Source: Sympetrum striolatum
Lineage: Eukaryota; Arthropoda; Insecta; Odonata; Libellulidae
Direction of reading: 5' to 3'
DNA: 64,000 nt
Assembly (NCBI GenBank): GCA_947579665.1
Contig: OX388344.1
Location: 12,704,346 to 12,768,345, forward strand
Below are positions 10,819-22,834 of the stretch, piece by piece (within the stretch, counting starts at the first letter, position 1; each line of letters begins with the position of its first letter). The notes beneath the pieces were generated by a model. That model worked only from the letters and a program-made list of their open reading frames with translations, was not told the DNA's origin and ran no database searches. Position numbers and translations under genes: made by a program.

Positions 10819-13739
10819 TATAAATTGTATCACGGTGTAAACATTAATTCTATCATTTTGGTTATGATAAATAATCGAAAAAAGAAATGAAGTGCAATTA
10901 AACATTGCTGCCGAAAGAATGAAGGGAGGAATGTAAAAGGAGATGCTGAAGATGGAGGTCACAGTGAATGCTAAGGGCCACGCGTGATTTGCCTTGGAAA
11001 TGTAATTGCGGATGATGAGCAATGCTCGCTCACCCGACCTAAGTAAAATTCTTACGCATCGCCTTTTTTCGGATTTTCGATTATCGGCAGAGGAATACTC
11101 TTCACGTGCTAACCTTTTGCTGGAAAGAAAGGTTTGACTCAAGGTCCTCACGATGCGAAACTGAAAGGTTATCCATCAAAAGATGTCTTTGGAAATGCGC
11201 TTGTGTTGAATCAGCGATGCAACTCAAAGGGAATCAGCTCGATATTCAACGTTTTGGCAACATTATAATGCGCAGTGTTTACTATTTAATTGCGATGTTT
11301 ATGATCTTCTTTCAAACAACATTTGCACTTTTTTATACTCGTTTTATAAGTTAAGTCCCGCATACGGTTTCCCTTGGTTCATATCCAAATTTAGTTAATT
11401 CTAAATAGTTATTTGATTATTTTTAGTACTTCAGTTACATTTAAACGATAATTTAGCTTTAATATCCGATGTTCCATTTTTTTGGAATAGTTGTTTCGTA
11501 GTGTTTTTCTGTATCACCTTTTATTGGTTTGTGAGATTTCATCGCTTTTCCCAAATTTTGATTAGTATTATAAAGACCTTTTCAGAGGAATCCAACACCA
11601 AAATTAAATAGCTTATCAAATATTTATCCACCAACAGATCGATGGATATCTTCCCCCCTGTCATTATCATTACCAATAACACTATTTTCCATGTGACTCC
11701 GGGGCACCAAGAGCTTGCGGTTCACTGCTCGAGAGTCTCCGTGAGAGAAGTGTTGCAGAAGTTCATCTTCTTGGACAAAGAGAACGTTCTAGCATCGAAA
11801 TAGTCCAGTACTCGGAGGAAATCTCTCATTAGGTGAGCAGGTGCATTTGGGACGTTGCCAGATTTGCGGTACCGTTATGAGCTGCACCCGACACCCATTC
11901 AATCATTCCCTCCCTCCACCGCTCCCATCAATGCACACGAATTACATTTTTCTGTTTTTATTGTGGTCGAAAGAACACTCCGTTTCACTTCTGTTCCGAA
12001 TAAACGGACGCTTCTTTCCTCGTAAGATTTGCATTTCAAGGAATGCAAACGCATGCATAAAGTACCCAGTTTAGATGCGTGTATTTGTTGCCGCCAATAT
12101 TCTACTAAATAATAATTTGCACAGTTTTCAGCTCAAAAATTATTAAATCTTTTCACTCATCGGAACAAAGGATCTTTTTTTTCCTACCAACTACTGCAAG
12201 AGATGCGAAATGAAGGAGATAAATTGGTACTTTTTCCACAATTTTTTTTAAATATTACTACCGCTTTCAACGGAGGACCGTCATCCATATCTCGCCCGAT
12301 TCTGTGAATTTTATCCTGAAGGAGAACTTAAGAAAGGGAATTCCTCAAAATATCATATTCTTATTATGGTTTATGGTTTTTGAGAAAGTTTCCTGCAAAT
12401 GTGATTTCATATTCCTCCCCCGAAATAACCTCGAAGAAATTCGAACCTCGTTTTCGTAATGTTTATGCATAAAATAAGGAATCGTTTAATTTATGTTAAA
12501 ATGTTCCAGGTATCTAGTTTGCATTTCACTCCAAACTATTTATTACAAAATTACCAAAACAGATCATTTACTTTACAAGGAAATAATTTTCTACTCGGTT
12601 TATATTAGTCTAGTTATATTTGTATTTATGTTTAGGAGATATTTTTACACTAAATTATGCCCTAAAATATCCTTACAGTACAAGCACCATAATTACTCAT
12701 TTCACGGGTGGTCGAAATAGAAGTTTCATCGCATATTATGGTGCCCATAAATATCCTATTCCTACGACAACTATCTCAATTACGAAGGCGTTGTCATCAA
12801 ATCGAATAAATAAAATACCTTCAATCGAAGATGCCTCAACTTGGTGGAACTCCGTGATTGGGATTCCAATGGGAAAGCGGGAATCATTATAATCCCATAC
12901 ACACATTAATACTTTCAAATTTTATCGTGGTGATTAATGCAGAAAAACAGCCAAACCGTTAAAACCATTAATCTTTTGATCGTGTAACACGGTGGTTCTT
13001 AAACAATAAATTCATAGTTAAAAAAGCGGTTGCCCTTTAATCTCTTATTTCATTTAACTAACTTAATATTGCTGAACAAATAACTAGCTATCCATAACCT
13101 TATTAGCAATTATAATAATTTAAAGCAATATATTCAAATTTTGAATAGAAAGATTGAGATAATACTACTGATTAATTGACTTCTCTTTCCTGAATAACAA
13201 CTTAATTGTACAACTTCGCCAATTATTCCAGAACTTATCTTTAAATATACTTTGTATGACTAAATTTCACAGAAATATTCGTAAGCAATGAAAAATTGGT
13301 CGATAGCGTTTATTGGACTCCAGGATTCGAACTCCTCATAAATGAGAATGGTTTTTCAGGGGCTTTTTAATTCGAAGAAATAGTTAATAGTCTCCTATTT
13401 TTACACCAAACGGCTTCTGAAATAGAGGGACAGACGGATTAAAATAATTTACAATGAATGTTATATTAAAGAGAAAATTTAATGCTACGTATGCTAAGGA
13501 GTTTCTTCGTCATATTTTTTATAAAATTCAGTCACCTTTTCCTGAGTCATTTACTCTTAACTTCTTACATCAAACTCCCCTTCCGAATCCTACCACTCCA
13601 TCTGTTTTCTTAACGACTGATACTAAATAATACGCGTTCAAATAATTTTAACATTGTTGATTCTCTTTTTCTATACTATTCATACTACTCTCCTACGCTC
13701 CAAGGGTACTTTATTTGGGATCGTATTAAATAAACTTTC
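10819..13739. other. AT-rich non-coding stretch
   Basis: No gene or bounded element was recognised. A 53-codon open frame at 11642-11803 (+) looks protein-like in composition but matches nothing I know. A B-box-like motif on the minus strand near 13330 (ggattcgaactcc on the plus strand) may be a decayed tRNA-derived fragment. Otherwise nothing is visible. Confidence 0.5.
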
Positions 13740-13763
13740 AAAATTCCACAAAACAAAACTTTA

Positions 13764-13806
13764 TTGTGCGACCGGTTTCGAGCTAACCGCTCATCGTCAG
13801 GCACAA
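13764..13806 (-). ncRNA. Hammerhead-ribozyme-like motif, best copy
   Basis: Minus-strand order: TTGTGC (stem I 5' side, 13806-13801), CTGACGA (fits CUGANGA, where position 7 may vary), one extra T, GAGC-GGTTA-GCTC (stem II, 4 bp), GAAA, CCGG giving the ACC/GGT stem III, C as the predicted nucleotide 5' of cleavage (13770), then GCACAA (13769-13764), which pairs with all six bases of stem I. Stem III has no loop, so a single copy would not be expected to fold alone. Dimeric hammerheads of this kind are known from Penelope-like elements and retrozymes. The extra nucleotide after the first core box departs from the textbook motif but recurs in the 53.6- and 54.6-kb relatives. Cleavage activity is untested. 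Confidence 0.6.
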
Positions 13807-14112
13807 GATACAAATGCAACAAAATCATCAGTTGTTGGGCGCACGAGCTGTGGATGCAGCAGGTTGACAAGAGATGATAAGGGAGAGTTTTTCACCAATC
13901 ACTCTCCCTTGGTCCACTGAGATTGCTTCCTCAGCAGGACTGTCATCAAAAGACCTCCTCCAATTGATTCCATCGCACGATGAGGTGCTTCAATCCTGAG
14001 AAAGTGAACATGCAAACAACTGCGCTATCGGAATTGGAGAAAAAGCAGCCTCAGTGAAGAAAAGGTAATATAAGTGAATGTAAGTTCCATCTTACCCTCC
14101 TTCCTCTGGGAA

Positions 14113-14175
14113 CCTAAGGCTTTGAAAGGACTCTCGCTTTGGTGAAAGCGGTACCGGGTTCTATTCCCGGCGGGG
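14113..14175 (+). repeat. tRNA-derived fragment with perfect T-arm
   Basis: CCGGG-TTCTATT-CCCGG at about 14154-14170 forms a perfect 5-bp T-arm, and its loop contains the B-box-like GGTTCTATTCC (14157-14167). Upstream, CGCTTT...AAAGCG (about 14134-14150) can form an anticodon-like stem. No convincing A box or acceptor pairing was found, so it is a tRNA-derived SINE head or a dead tRNA copy, not an active gene. Confidence 0.4.
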
Positions 14176-14660
14176 GTTCGTGTGTGTGAAGTGACCGTAG
14201 TTGTCGGGTGACTTAAAAAAAATACTACAATTTCTGAGGTCTTTAGGTCGTATATGGATAATTCGTGCTTTTGATTCTGCCTTTTCCTTCTGAAACATGC
14301 GTTTAGTTTTCCAACCCAAGGCTAAATGCGACAGAAAACGTTATATTTGAGAGTAAAATTTACTTTCCCCGAACTATGTCGATATATTCGAATTAGGGTA
14401 ATCAACTACGTGTGCCCTGATGGTTTCGTATTCGGCAAGTTCAATGCGGGCTTCCGGGAAAGAAAGTCTCCCTCTGCGCCAGGTCCTTGAACATCCTTCT
14501 GGAAAAGATAAGTTAATTTTCACTTTTTGCACTTCTGGACTACTATTGCCAGCTATATTGATGCAAGATAGACAGAGTTCGACCCCGGGCGGGAATAAAG
14601 CACCGGAACATCCGTAATAGCAGTATATATTGATCCATATGAAGGAAATCAAATTTGCAA

Positions 14661-14738
14661 GGGACAGGGTACAGATTAGTTGGTTAGAACACCTGCTCAG
14701 AAAGTGGGAGACCTGGGTTCGAGTCCTAATACTGTAGT
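14661..14738 (+). repeat. tRNA pseudogene or SINE head
   Basis: An A-box-like TTAGTTGG (14677-14684) and an exact B box GGTTCGAGTCC (14716-14726) are spaced as in a tRNA. Between them, CCTGC...GTGGG can form an anticodon-type stem with wobble pairs. The acceptor side is only partly complementary (ACAG with CTGT) and position 33 is not T. It is therefore best read as a tRNA-derived repeat. A further weak B-box-like sequence lies at 14576-14586. Confidence 0.45.
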
Positions 14739-14739
14739 T

Positions 14740-16674
14740 ATCTTTTACTTCTTTTATAGCTATATATTGATCTATTATAGTTATTCTCCATGCCTGTTGT
14801 ATGAATTTTCAATTTAATACGTTTATAACTGCGTTGCTTTGTACTTCTGTAAGAGAACAGATTTTCTGTTAGTGAAATCAGTTCAGTTTTATTTCAATGT
14901 CTTCCTTCCGTGGATTTCTTTCGAGCAAAGATTTTTTAAATTCGTGTAAATAAGTCAGCACTTATTTGAAATCAGCGTAAGTATTTAAAAGAGTGAAAGA
15001 ATCAGCAAACCTCACAATTTTATGAAAGATGTATATCTCATTTATTGAGTACCTCAATCCTCATTTCTTCTTTCATCGTAGTATTACAGATGGAGGAAAA
15101 TGTCTCCGTAATTTATTGCATCATTCCATTCAACCGAAGTGAAGAATTTATCGATCGCTTATGATTTTAGTCCAACTATATCTGGCAACGACCCATAGGA
15201 GTTTAGCCACTTATCAGTTACCGCATTCATTCGGATGCAGTGATGAATGGTGCATTTGTAAGCACCGCAGATGCGGAAGTGGGTTACATGATCGGGGGCA
15301 GAGTCGCTTTGAAGTTTGTCCAATGCTCTCGTTCTACGACAACCTACTTCCTGTTGAAGACCCAAGGAAGAGGGAGCCTAAACTCGGTTGAAAAGATTTC
15401 TTAAACGAATGGAGTGCAACGCCTCGTTAATTTTGGACTTCAGAGATTACATATCTCGTGATTTATGTATTTTTTATGAGCGTGATAATGTTCTGTAATT
15501 AGAGCATAGTGATCGTGAATGGCATAAAATATCGCGTGTCCCAGAAAACGGTGAAAAAAGTCGATTCACAGATGTGGTCGACCTTCCCTTTCTCTAACAC
15601 AACTTCTAATGCACATTAAAATCTCAGATACAGCGCAGTAGGTGCACAGAGATCGGAATGCATCTGAATTCTTTTCCTCTTTGGCGAGGTTGCTGCAAGT
15701 TTGATGACAGAGTTTAAAATCAGTGTATCGAGAAGAGCATAATGAGATAAATGTATTAGCGAATAGCAGAGATTTAGATTAAGGGAGGATTTATTAGACC
15801 CGTAGAGCTGCCAAGAGCTGTGGAAAGGGAATAAGGCAGTTTAAAAGTGATTGAGTTCACCTTTACAATGGGAAAGGTTTGCCTTGGGCGCCACAACGAC
15901 TTTATGAATTGCACTTCTCATTGTATTCGATGAGGAATTAGTTAAATGAATTTTATTATCTGTAGCACTCATACCTCAGGTGTTTCCATAGAGTACCATC
16001 CTTGGATATAACAGAGAAAACTCACTAAAACATTTTATTCTATCCTGTACCAAGAGAGAAAAGAAAAATATTTCATTTGCGAAGATCCGGAATCAAAAAT
16101 TATTGAGGAAATGCTACACATAACATCCTTTGCAGGAACTACTTCGGCAGACATCTTATGAATCTTTTCATGTAATAACATAATTGGTGTAGTTCAAATG
16201 AGAGAAGAATTGAGAAGAAAGAAGCTCTTTTATATTACATGAATTCCCAGAAATGTAAAGCTATGTGACCGCATCTTGGCTAAACCTCTTCAGACAAATT
16301 CCTCGCAAATAGAAAGAACTCCATCGTGTCCTCAGGACAATCGCCGTCGGAATGTCTGCGGCAACAGATCCGAAGCCGCAACCTCGATTCGGTTAATTTT
16401 CCATCGATACGAACAACAAAAAAATATCGATTGAGCGAAATCAATTTCGCCAACGTCTGCAGATTTCTTGTCATATTTGTGATGGAATAACCCTGACATC
16501 CATTTGAATTATCATTAAAGTGAAAATCTAGTATGGCGCTAAAACAGAGAACAGAGATTACTCTCAGGATCCCATATAAATTAAGAGATTAAAATCACAA
16601 TACTAATCTTTTGATATATTGTTATCTTGTACGAAATATTTATTATATCCCATATATTCTAGATTTGCTAATAC
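14740..16674. other. Non-coding stretch
   Basis: No gene, RNA gene or repeat with defined ends was recognised. Overlapping open frames near 15160-15390 on both strands lack recognisable motifs. Confidence 0.55.
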
Positions 16675-16765
16675 ACCCTGCAAGCCACCTTTCAGCGTGT
16701 GGCAGGGGGTACATGCACCATTTCTCTATTTTCCTTATCGATTGCTATATCGTATCGTTCACTGA
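16675..16765 (+). repeat. Dispersed repeat, 'GTGTGGCAGGGGGTAC' family, copy 1
   Basis: CCTGCAAGCCACCTTTCAGC followed by GTGTGGCAGGGGGTAC resembles the segment at 57900-57990, which shares GTGGCAGAGGGTAC followed by a C/T-rich TTTCTCT tract. This looks like a fragment of an arthropod interspersed repeat. Boundaries and class are not determined. Confidence 0.4.
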
Positions 16766-16979
16766 AAAGAAATGAATTTTTTAATCAGTTTGTTCTAGCA
16801 TCTATTTTTCTGATTTTCCTTGCTGCTTTCGAACGGCATGTGCAACAGAGAAGACGGATAATATCGGTTACATCTTCTGAGAAAGTACTTTCCTTAAATG
16901 TATTAAGTAAATTAGATCTTTGTTTGTATCTTCTATATTCCCAAGATTACCATCCTGTGTCTTCAATATTTTAAAATAA

Positions 16980-19900
16980 TGTTCCAGAGGATTAATAATT
17001 TGGTTTACGCAATAGGTTTTTTTGTTTTAAATAGGAGCATTTATACATTATTTATTTAAAAGGTGGAGTACAAGCAACTGAAATTAGGTTTCTAAAATTT
17101 ATCTAGTTTTAAATAGACAGGATGTATGAGGATATTAATGTAGGACTAAAAAATCAGTGCATTGATGAAAATATAGCATAATTCAATAATCATATATGAA
17201 TACATGTTTGTATGTAATTTGTAAGAGATTCTCAAAGACGTCCTTCAACACAAATTTCGCAAAAGAAGAAAAGGATTACTGGGGAAAAGATGGGAGCCGT
17301 AAATATATTAATACTGAATTAGGATAGCGGTCAAAATAACGATGTCTAAAGTTAGATGACGTATTGCGTCGTCAATCAATGTGCGGCTGAATCGAGGCTT
17401 CGAAAAAAGGCTAAATATTCGGCAGACTCAGCAGAGAAAATTCTTCGGCAATAATTTTTGCTGATCGAAAAATGCACAGCTTTTGGGCGGCGCCTTTTGA
17501 AACAGGTGCGCGCCGAAATTTCATTTGGGTGCGGTTTCCGTGACCTTCTCATCGCCTGCGGACAATCCGCCACACCCAAAAAAATTCACCGCTTCTCTAT
17601 CTTTTCACTTAAACGCACGCGAAGTAATGTTTGGCGGAGGATCGCTTTGCCCGGGGCGACGAGAAAGGAATGCGAAAAGAAAGAACTCCTTCATAATCAC
17701 AGAAAGGGCGGTCCAGGAAGTCTGGTATCGGTCCACGAATGGTTTCATAATTTGGACATCTTCGTAGCGATATAATGCCGGTCACTTGAGAGTCACTTCT
17801 GCTGCCATAAAAATGTTGTCTCACAAGTTCTGTATATATAGGGATATTTCTCTCATATACTAAGTAGCACGTTTCGGAATTTCTAGGAGGGGTAGGATGC
17901 AATCCGATGACTCGGAGTCGTACAGAAATGCATGGTCGGAAATGCTTTCCTGACGCGGTAGATGGCGATAAATTAGAGGTGTAAATACTACTCAAACACA
18001 CCAAAACACTTCAAGGAAGAATGTCCGACCCGGCAATGCTACGTGATCCCTAGTCATAGGGCTGCAGCCTCCTGGAAGTTCTGAAACGTGGTACTGAGGC
18101 ACCCTGAATGACCTGAAAGAATTCAGTCGAAAGATCGGTTGGTACCTCAATTCCTCGACCATTAAAAACCTTAAAGGGAAAGAGGTTAATGAGGCAACGT
18201 GAGGAAACTGATAGTTTGATATCCTCACAGACCCTGAATCCTATCAACACAACAAATCCACGAACGAGAAATGTGTTGCAATGACCGTGTAAGAGAAGCT
18301 TTTCATAGCATCCACGACCATAATGAATGTTATCACAGTATCATTTTACCCAAGTGACTTTCAGGTTTTTAACCATGGAGAAGACTGAGGCGAATGGAAA
18401 TGAATGTTTAATTTATCTCTAACCTGTATCAAAAGACAAAGAAAAATGTTTCAACATCAAGATTTGGTTGCAGGAAAACTGGTTTGTTGAGTAAAAAAAC
18501 GTTATAAATATTTTATAGAATTCCAAAGTAAATAAGTCACACCAAATTCTTTTGAAAAATAAAGTTCCAATTAAATTAAAAACGGATACCCCGAAGAGTT
18601 GTGGTGTTTTGGATGCAATAACAACATTGGTAGTTGAAAAAATCAGTGGTCTGCGGAATATTCTGATTAAGGAGAGCATTACACCAGAAGAAGCGATTAC
18701 TGACATCAAGTTACGCAAGCGTAGATGCCGGGGAACAGCGAAAAGGAGTTCCAGTGTGTGGATGTGAAACAGGGACAGCAGCAGAGATGGACTTGTGGTG
18801 AGTACAAGAAGAACGAGGGAAATAAAATGAACGGGTTACTAATGATGTCCGTCGGAGAACTAAGTGAGGAGGGAAGATGGTCGGAGAATATTTGAGATTC
18901 TATCATCTGACGAAGACAGCATCGGAAGGGATGTTGGAACGGAAGAATTACCAAGGAAGACCTAAATTATGAGAAGTAATGGTCATTGTTAAGAATAGGA
19001 ATGGTGAAGCCTAGGTAAAGGAGGGCTCATCGAGCTGCAACGATCTTTTTCAAACTAGTCTAGACGTCGGATATCACAGTGATAGGTATGAATTGCATTA
19101 TGATATTTATTTTCGGTATATTAATATCAATATTGTGTTTTGCCATAATATACTTATTTCATATATAAAATATTATATTGATATATTTCTGATGTGAAAT
19201 TTGTTAGCTTCGGCTTTAAGCTGACAATATCCATTCTGGTTCATGAAAGAATGACGGGTTTATCAATTGATCATGAAAGTAAGTAATATTTCATCCAAAA
19301 TCAGCGTCTTGGTTGAGTTGTTACGTTTCACAAAGTCGAGAGAACCAGATTCGAGAGAGATTTTTGCCAATTGGGGTAGTAACCCCGAAATGCGGCTCGA
19401 AATGAATGTGAACTGAATGGCAAGCGGGATGAAGAGAGTCGGAGAAAGTCTTGCGTCATAGTTTGGATTCAATCTGAGGTCCAGAAAGCCATCGGCACGT
19501 TAAGTAACTGCGGATTTCCTTATCTGAGGAATTGCCAAAAGGATTTGTAGGGCGAAGGGAAAATTAGATCCAATATCTCAAGGTCTCCATCGCTAATCCT
19601 GGATGAATCTCGCAGATCTTCTAATTATTCCATACTCACGTGATGTCATTGGACGTTAGAAATAATACGTTAATTTTTTCCGTTCTTTTTCGTGGATCAT
19701 TTTCCTTTTTACGATTCCAATCATGTTTGTAATGTATCCCGCAAGAGATTACACTTTTTATAAGCTTTCATTTCGATACAATTCCTGCGTCTGCGACTTC
19801 GGACTTATTTTTAGATCGAAGAAAGCGTAAATTCAGTTCGCGAGTCCTCAAATAAAAGAAGTGAATACAGGCGATGGCTCAAGCGGATTTGAGTTGTGCC

Positions 19901-22834
19901 AAAAAACTGTAAAATACTCTGTGATTAAAGTCGTTGGAGTCCTGTGGAGGTTCTGAGGTGTTCAGTGTCATCTGGAGATGAGAATCGCAGGATGAATCTT
20001 TCTTCAATCGCTTGTCCATAAATATATTTACTTTAATTGAATTGAAGAAGCCTTATTCAATATGATCACGTATATTTACTTAATTTAAAAGTTTGGTAAG
20101 TTTGCAGTCCAGCAAATTTACATAATGAAATTGAATATACATAAAAAATATTGTTTATTAAAACATTGTAATTTGAACAAATTAAAGTTGCAGCATAAAA
20201 AGGCAATAAGGAAGCTAATAGTTACACCGAACACGTCACAGAGGTACTTAAATGAAGAAACGAATGAATGAACAGGGAATAGTCATAACAGAAACAGTAA
20301 AAAGAAGATGAATGGTTATTGTGACTTAGAAAATAAATCAAATGTTTGGGATGTCTTTGGGAAAAAATAAAACATATTGTATGTAAGGCTAATTGGAAAA
20401 AGAAAGAGGAACAAACTTAAAATTTAAGTTGAAGAAATAATACTACGGAAAAGGGAAGCGCATAGTGATTGGAGAAAGAGGAGTAAAGATACTGAAAAGA
20501 AAAAAAGGACAAAGGATAAGTGTTAAAATTGGCACTCAAACGAAGAGATGGAAAATATTATATTTTATCTAACATATCACCAGTGCTTCAACATATTTCT
20601 ATTTCCCAAAAATATACAATTTCCTTTCTCTGTCGCTAACTGTATCTTCCAGCATTTTTCTATATTTAGCATAGAAAAAACATCCGATTTCCACCAGAAG
20701 ATAAGAACGTCAGAATATGGAATTCCAAACGGAAGGCGAAAGAAGAGGGAACGTGCAACAAGTGAAAGTCTGGGCTTTGGCTAGTGGAGCGGAAAGGTTA
20801 AAGGTAGACCTATTTGAATCTTTGAGTTCGTGATAGGATTTTTGGAAGCACAATCACAGAGTTGAGTCTAAAGATTGGTGATCGGAGGAAGACTTCATTT
20901 GAGAATTCCGGGGAGGCGTCCTTATCTCACCGTTGTTATAGTTAAATAAATAGTTGAGGTATGATCGACTACCTCAGACTTCAGTGCCTTGATGCATCGT
21001 GGAGAGAAAGATACAGAGTATTTCTGTTTCCATGAAACATTGCTAAAATCAACTAAAAATCCAGACGCAACTATTCTGTGCAATTGCTTTCAAAATAAGT
21101 GATTCATAGTTTAGCTTGAGGATCCGTTTGCAGAAGAAACTGCTAAACACAGGAGTTAGTTTACTGTATCAGGTATACTAATAATTATAATTATTTGAAT
21201 TAATTAAACAAATATTAAAGTAAAATTGTTATATTTTTATCGTAATTATTAATATCAACGTATATATCCTGATACCCCAAGCATAGTTCAAACTGGTATT
21301 GTTTCTATTTTAATAAATCTTCCTCAAATTCAATTTAAAATTGATTCGCTATCTAAAGCGCTATTTACAAATAAATTTATTCGGTATGTAACTGAACTTC
21401 ATATCCGCATTGATCATACGTGAAAGATTTTCTCTGTGAAACATATAAATGTATTTTTAATGTTATAAATACATGTCTAATGAAATATGTTGCTACACTG
21501 AGTTCGTTATCATAACGGTGCGATTTACAGTACTCTATCAAAACAATCTTTTCACTAGATTTTTGAAGCACATTGCAATAAAAAAAGTAAACTGGAGTGA
21601 ATGATCCAATTTCAAAACTTAGGAATGGAGTACATAATTTAGGAAAGGAGCATTTTCTTAGCTTAATTAGACCTGTGCGCAGTTCGACAAACTTTCTTTT
21701 TTAAAACCGCGCTTTACTAAACAACGTTCCATGGAACATTACACTCTTAGGCCTACCTTACCATCTATATATTTACATATATGAATATAGAATATGAGAA
21801 GGTCTTTCCGATGACAACATCAGTTCCAATTTGTTCAACTGTGACGCATCTCTATCGATAGTTTACGATCGATATGGGATCAATCATAAATCAATGCGTA
21901 CATTGTCAGTGCAAGCCTTTGATGACGGTGCTGAAATTTTCTCCAATTATTCGTTGACATGAATTACGGTAACTTTCCTCCCAAGGTTATGAGGGCGTTG
22001 TTACCGCCGCGTTGACATTTGGTCCATCAGAATTTTTTAAAGGTCAAGGGATCTCCCGAGGAACTCTAAAGGAGCAGAGAATCAGCATCCAAGGACTTCC
22101 ATAAGAAGGAAATTCCAATGGAGGAATTTATGCCGTTCTATCAGAAGAATGAGACCGTTGGATATATTTCCCTTTTTATGTCTGCTGCCAGCGCCTCACA
22201 CGGATGGAGCATGCAGTTTCATTTACCCAAAAAAGAAATAAAGGGCAAACGAGCTTTAGTGTTGGAGTCGCAGGAATTTTCCATAGCTCAGGAACCTTTA
22301 GTATGAATTAAAAATATGTACTCTGTCGATTATGATTCTCGAAAATAAAGCGAAAGTTATTTTTAATAATTATGGATATCTCGATTGAGGGGACGATTCT
22401 TTGATGACTTTGTAGTACCATTGATTTGCCTAAGATGTGACGAGGAGCTTGAATTAAAATCTTATAATTGTTTCCACTAAAATTGTTATATATTTATGTT
22501 GTGCATATATCACAATAGAATGCATTAAAAAGTAAACTGAGGATGAGTTCATATGAATATTGTCTCAACCCCCGCATACAAGAAAACTCCTTTATTTTCA
22601 ACACTCCTAAGGTTTTCCATTGTTCCAAATAATATGCTTTTTTATGTCCTTATGAAACACCTGATATTGCTAGAAAAGTCTTGCTACTCGAAACCTTCCC
22701 TTTGATATTTATTCGTTTTCAACTTCTTGATTTTCTGCATTTTATTCACGACCTATTCTTGTAACCTTCTTACTTCTGGATTGTATTTCCTGTATTGCCC
22801 ATGCCTGTAGTTTACCCTTTGCTATAAATAATTA
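16980..22834. other. Non-coding stretch without recognised genes
   Basis: A relatively GC-rich patch at about 17370-18010 has overlapping open frames in several phases, with no recognised domain and no supported splice structure. A 71-residue open frame at 18552-18767 (+) is rich in Lys/Arg/Glu but unrecognised. The remainder is AT-rich. Nothing else can be supported. Confidence 0.5.
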
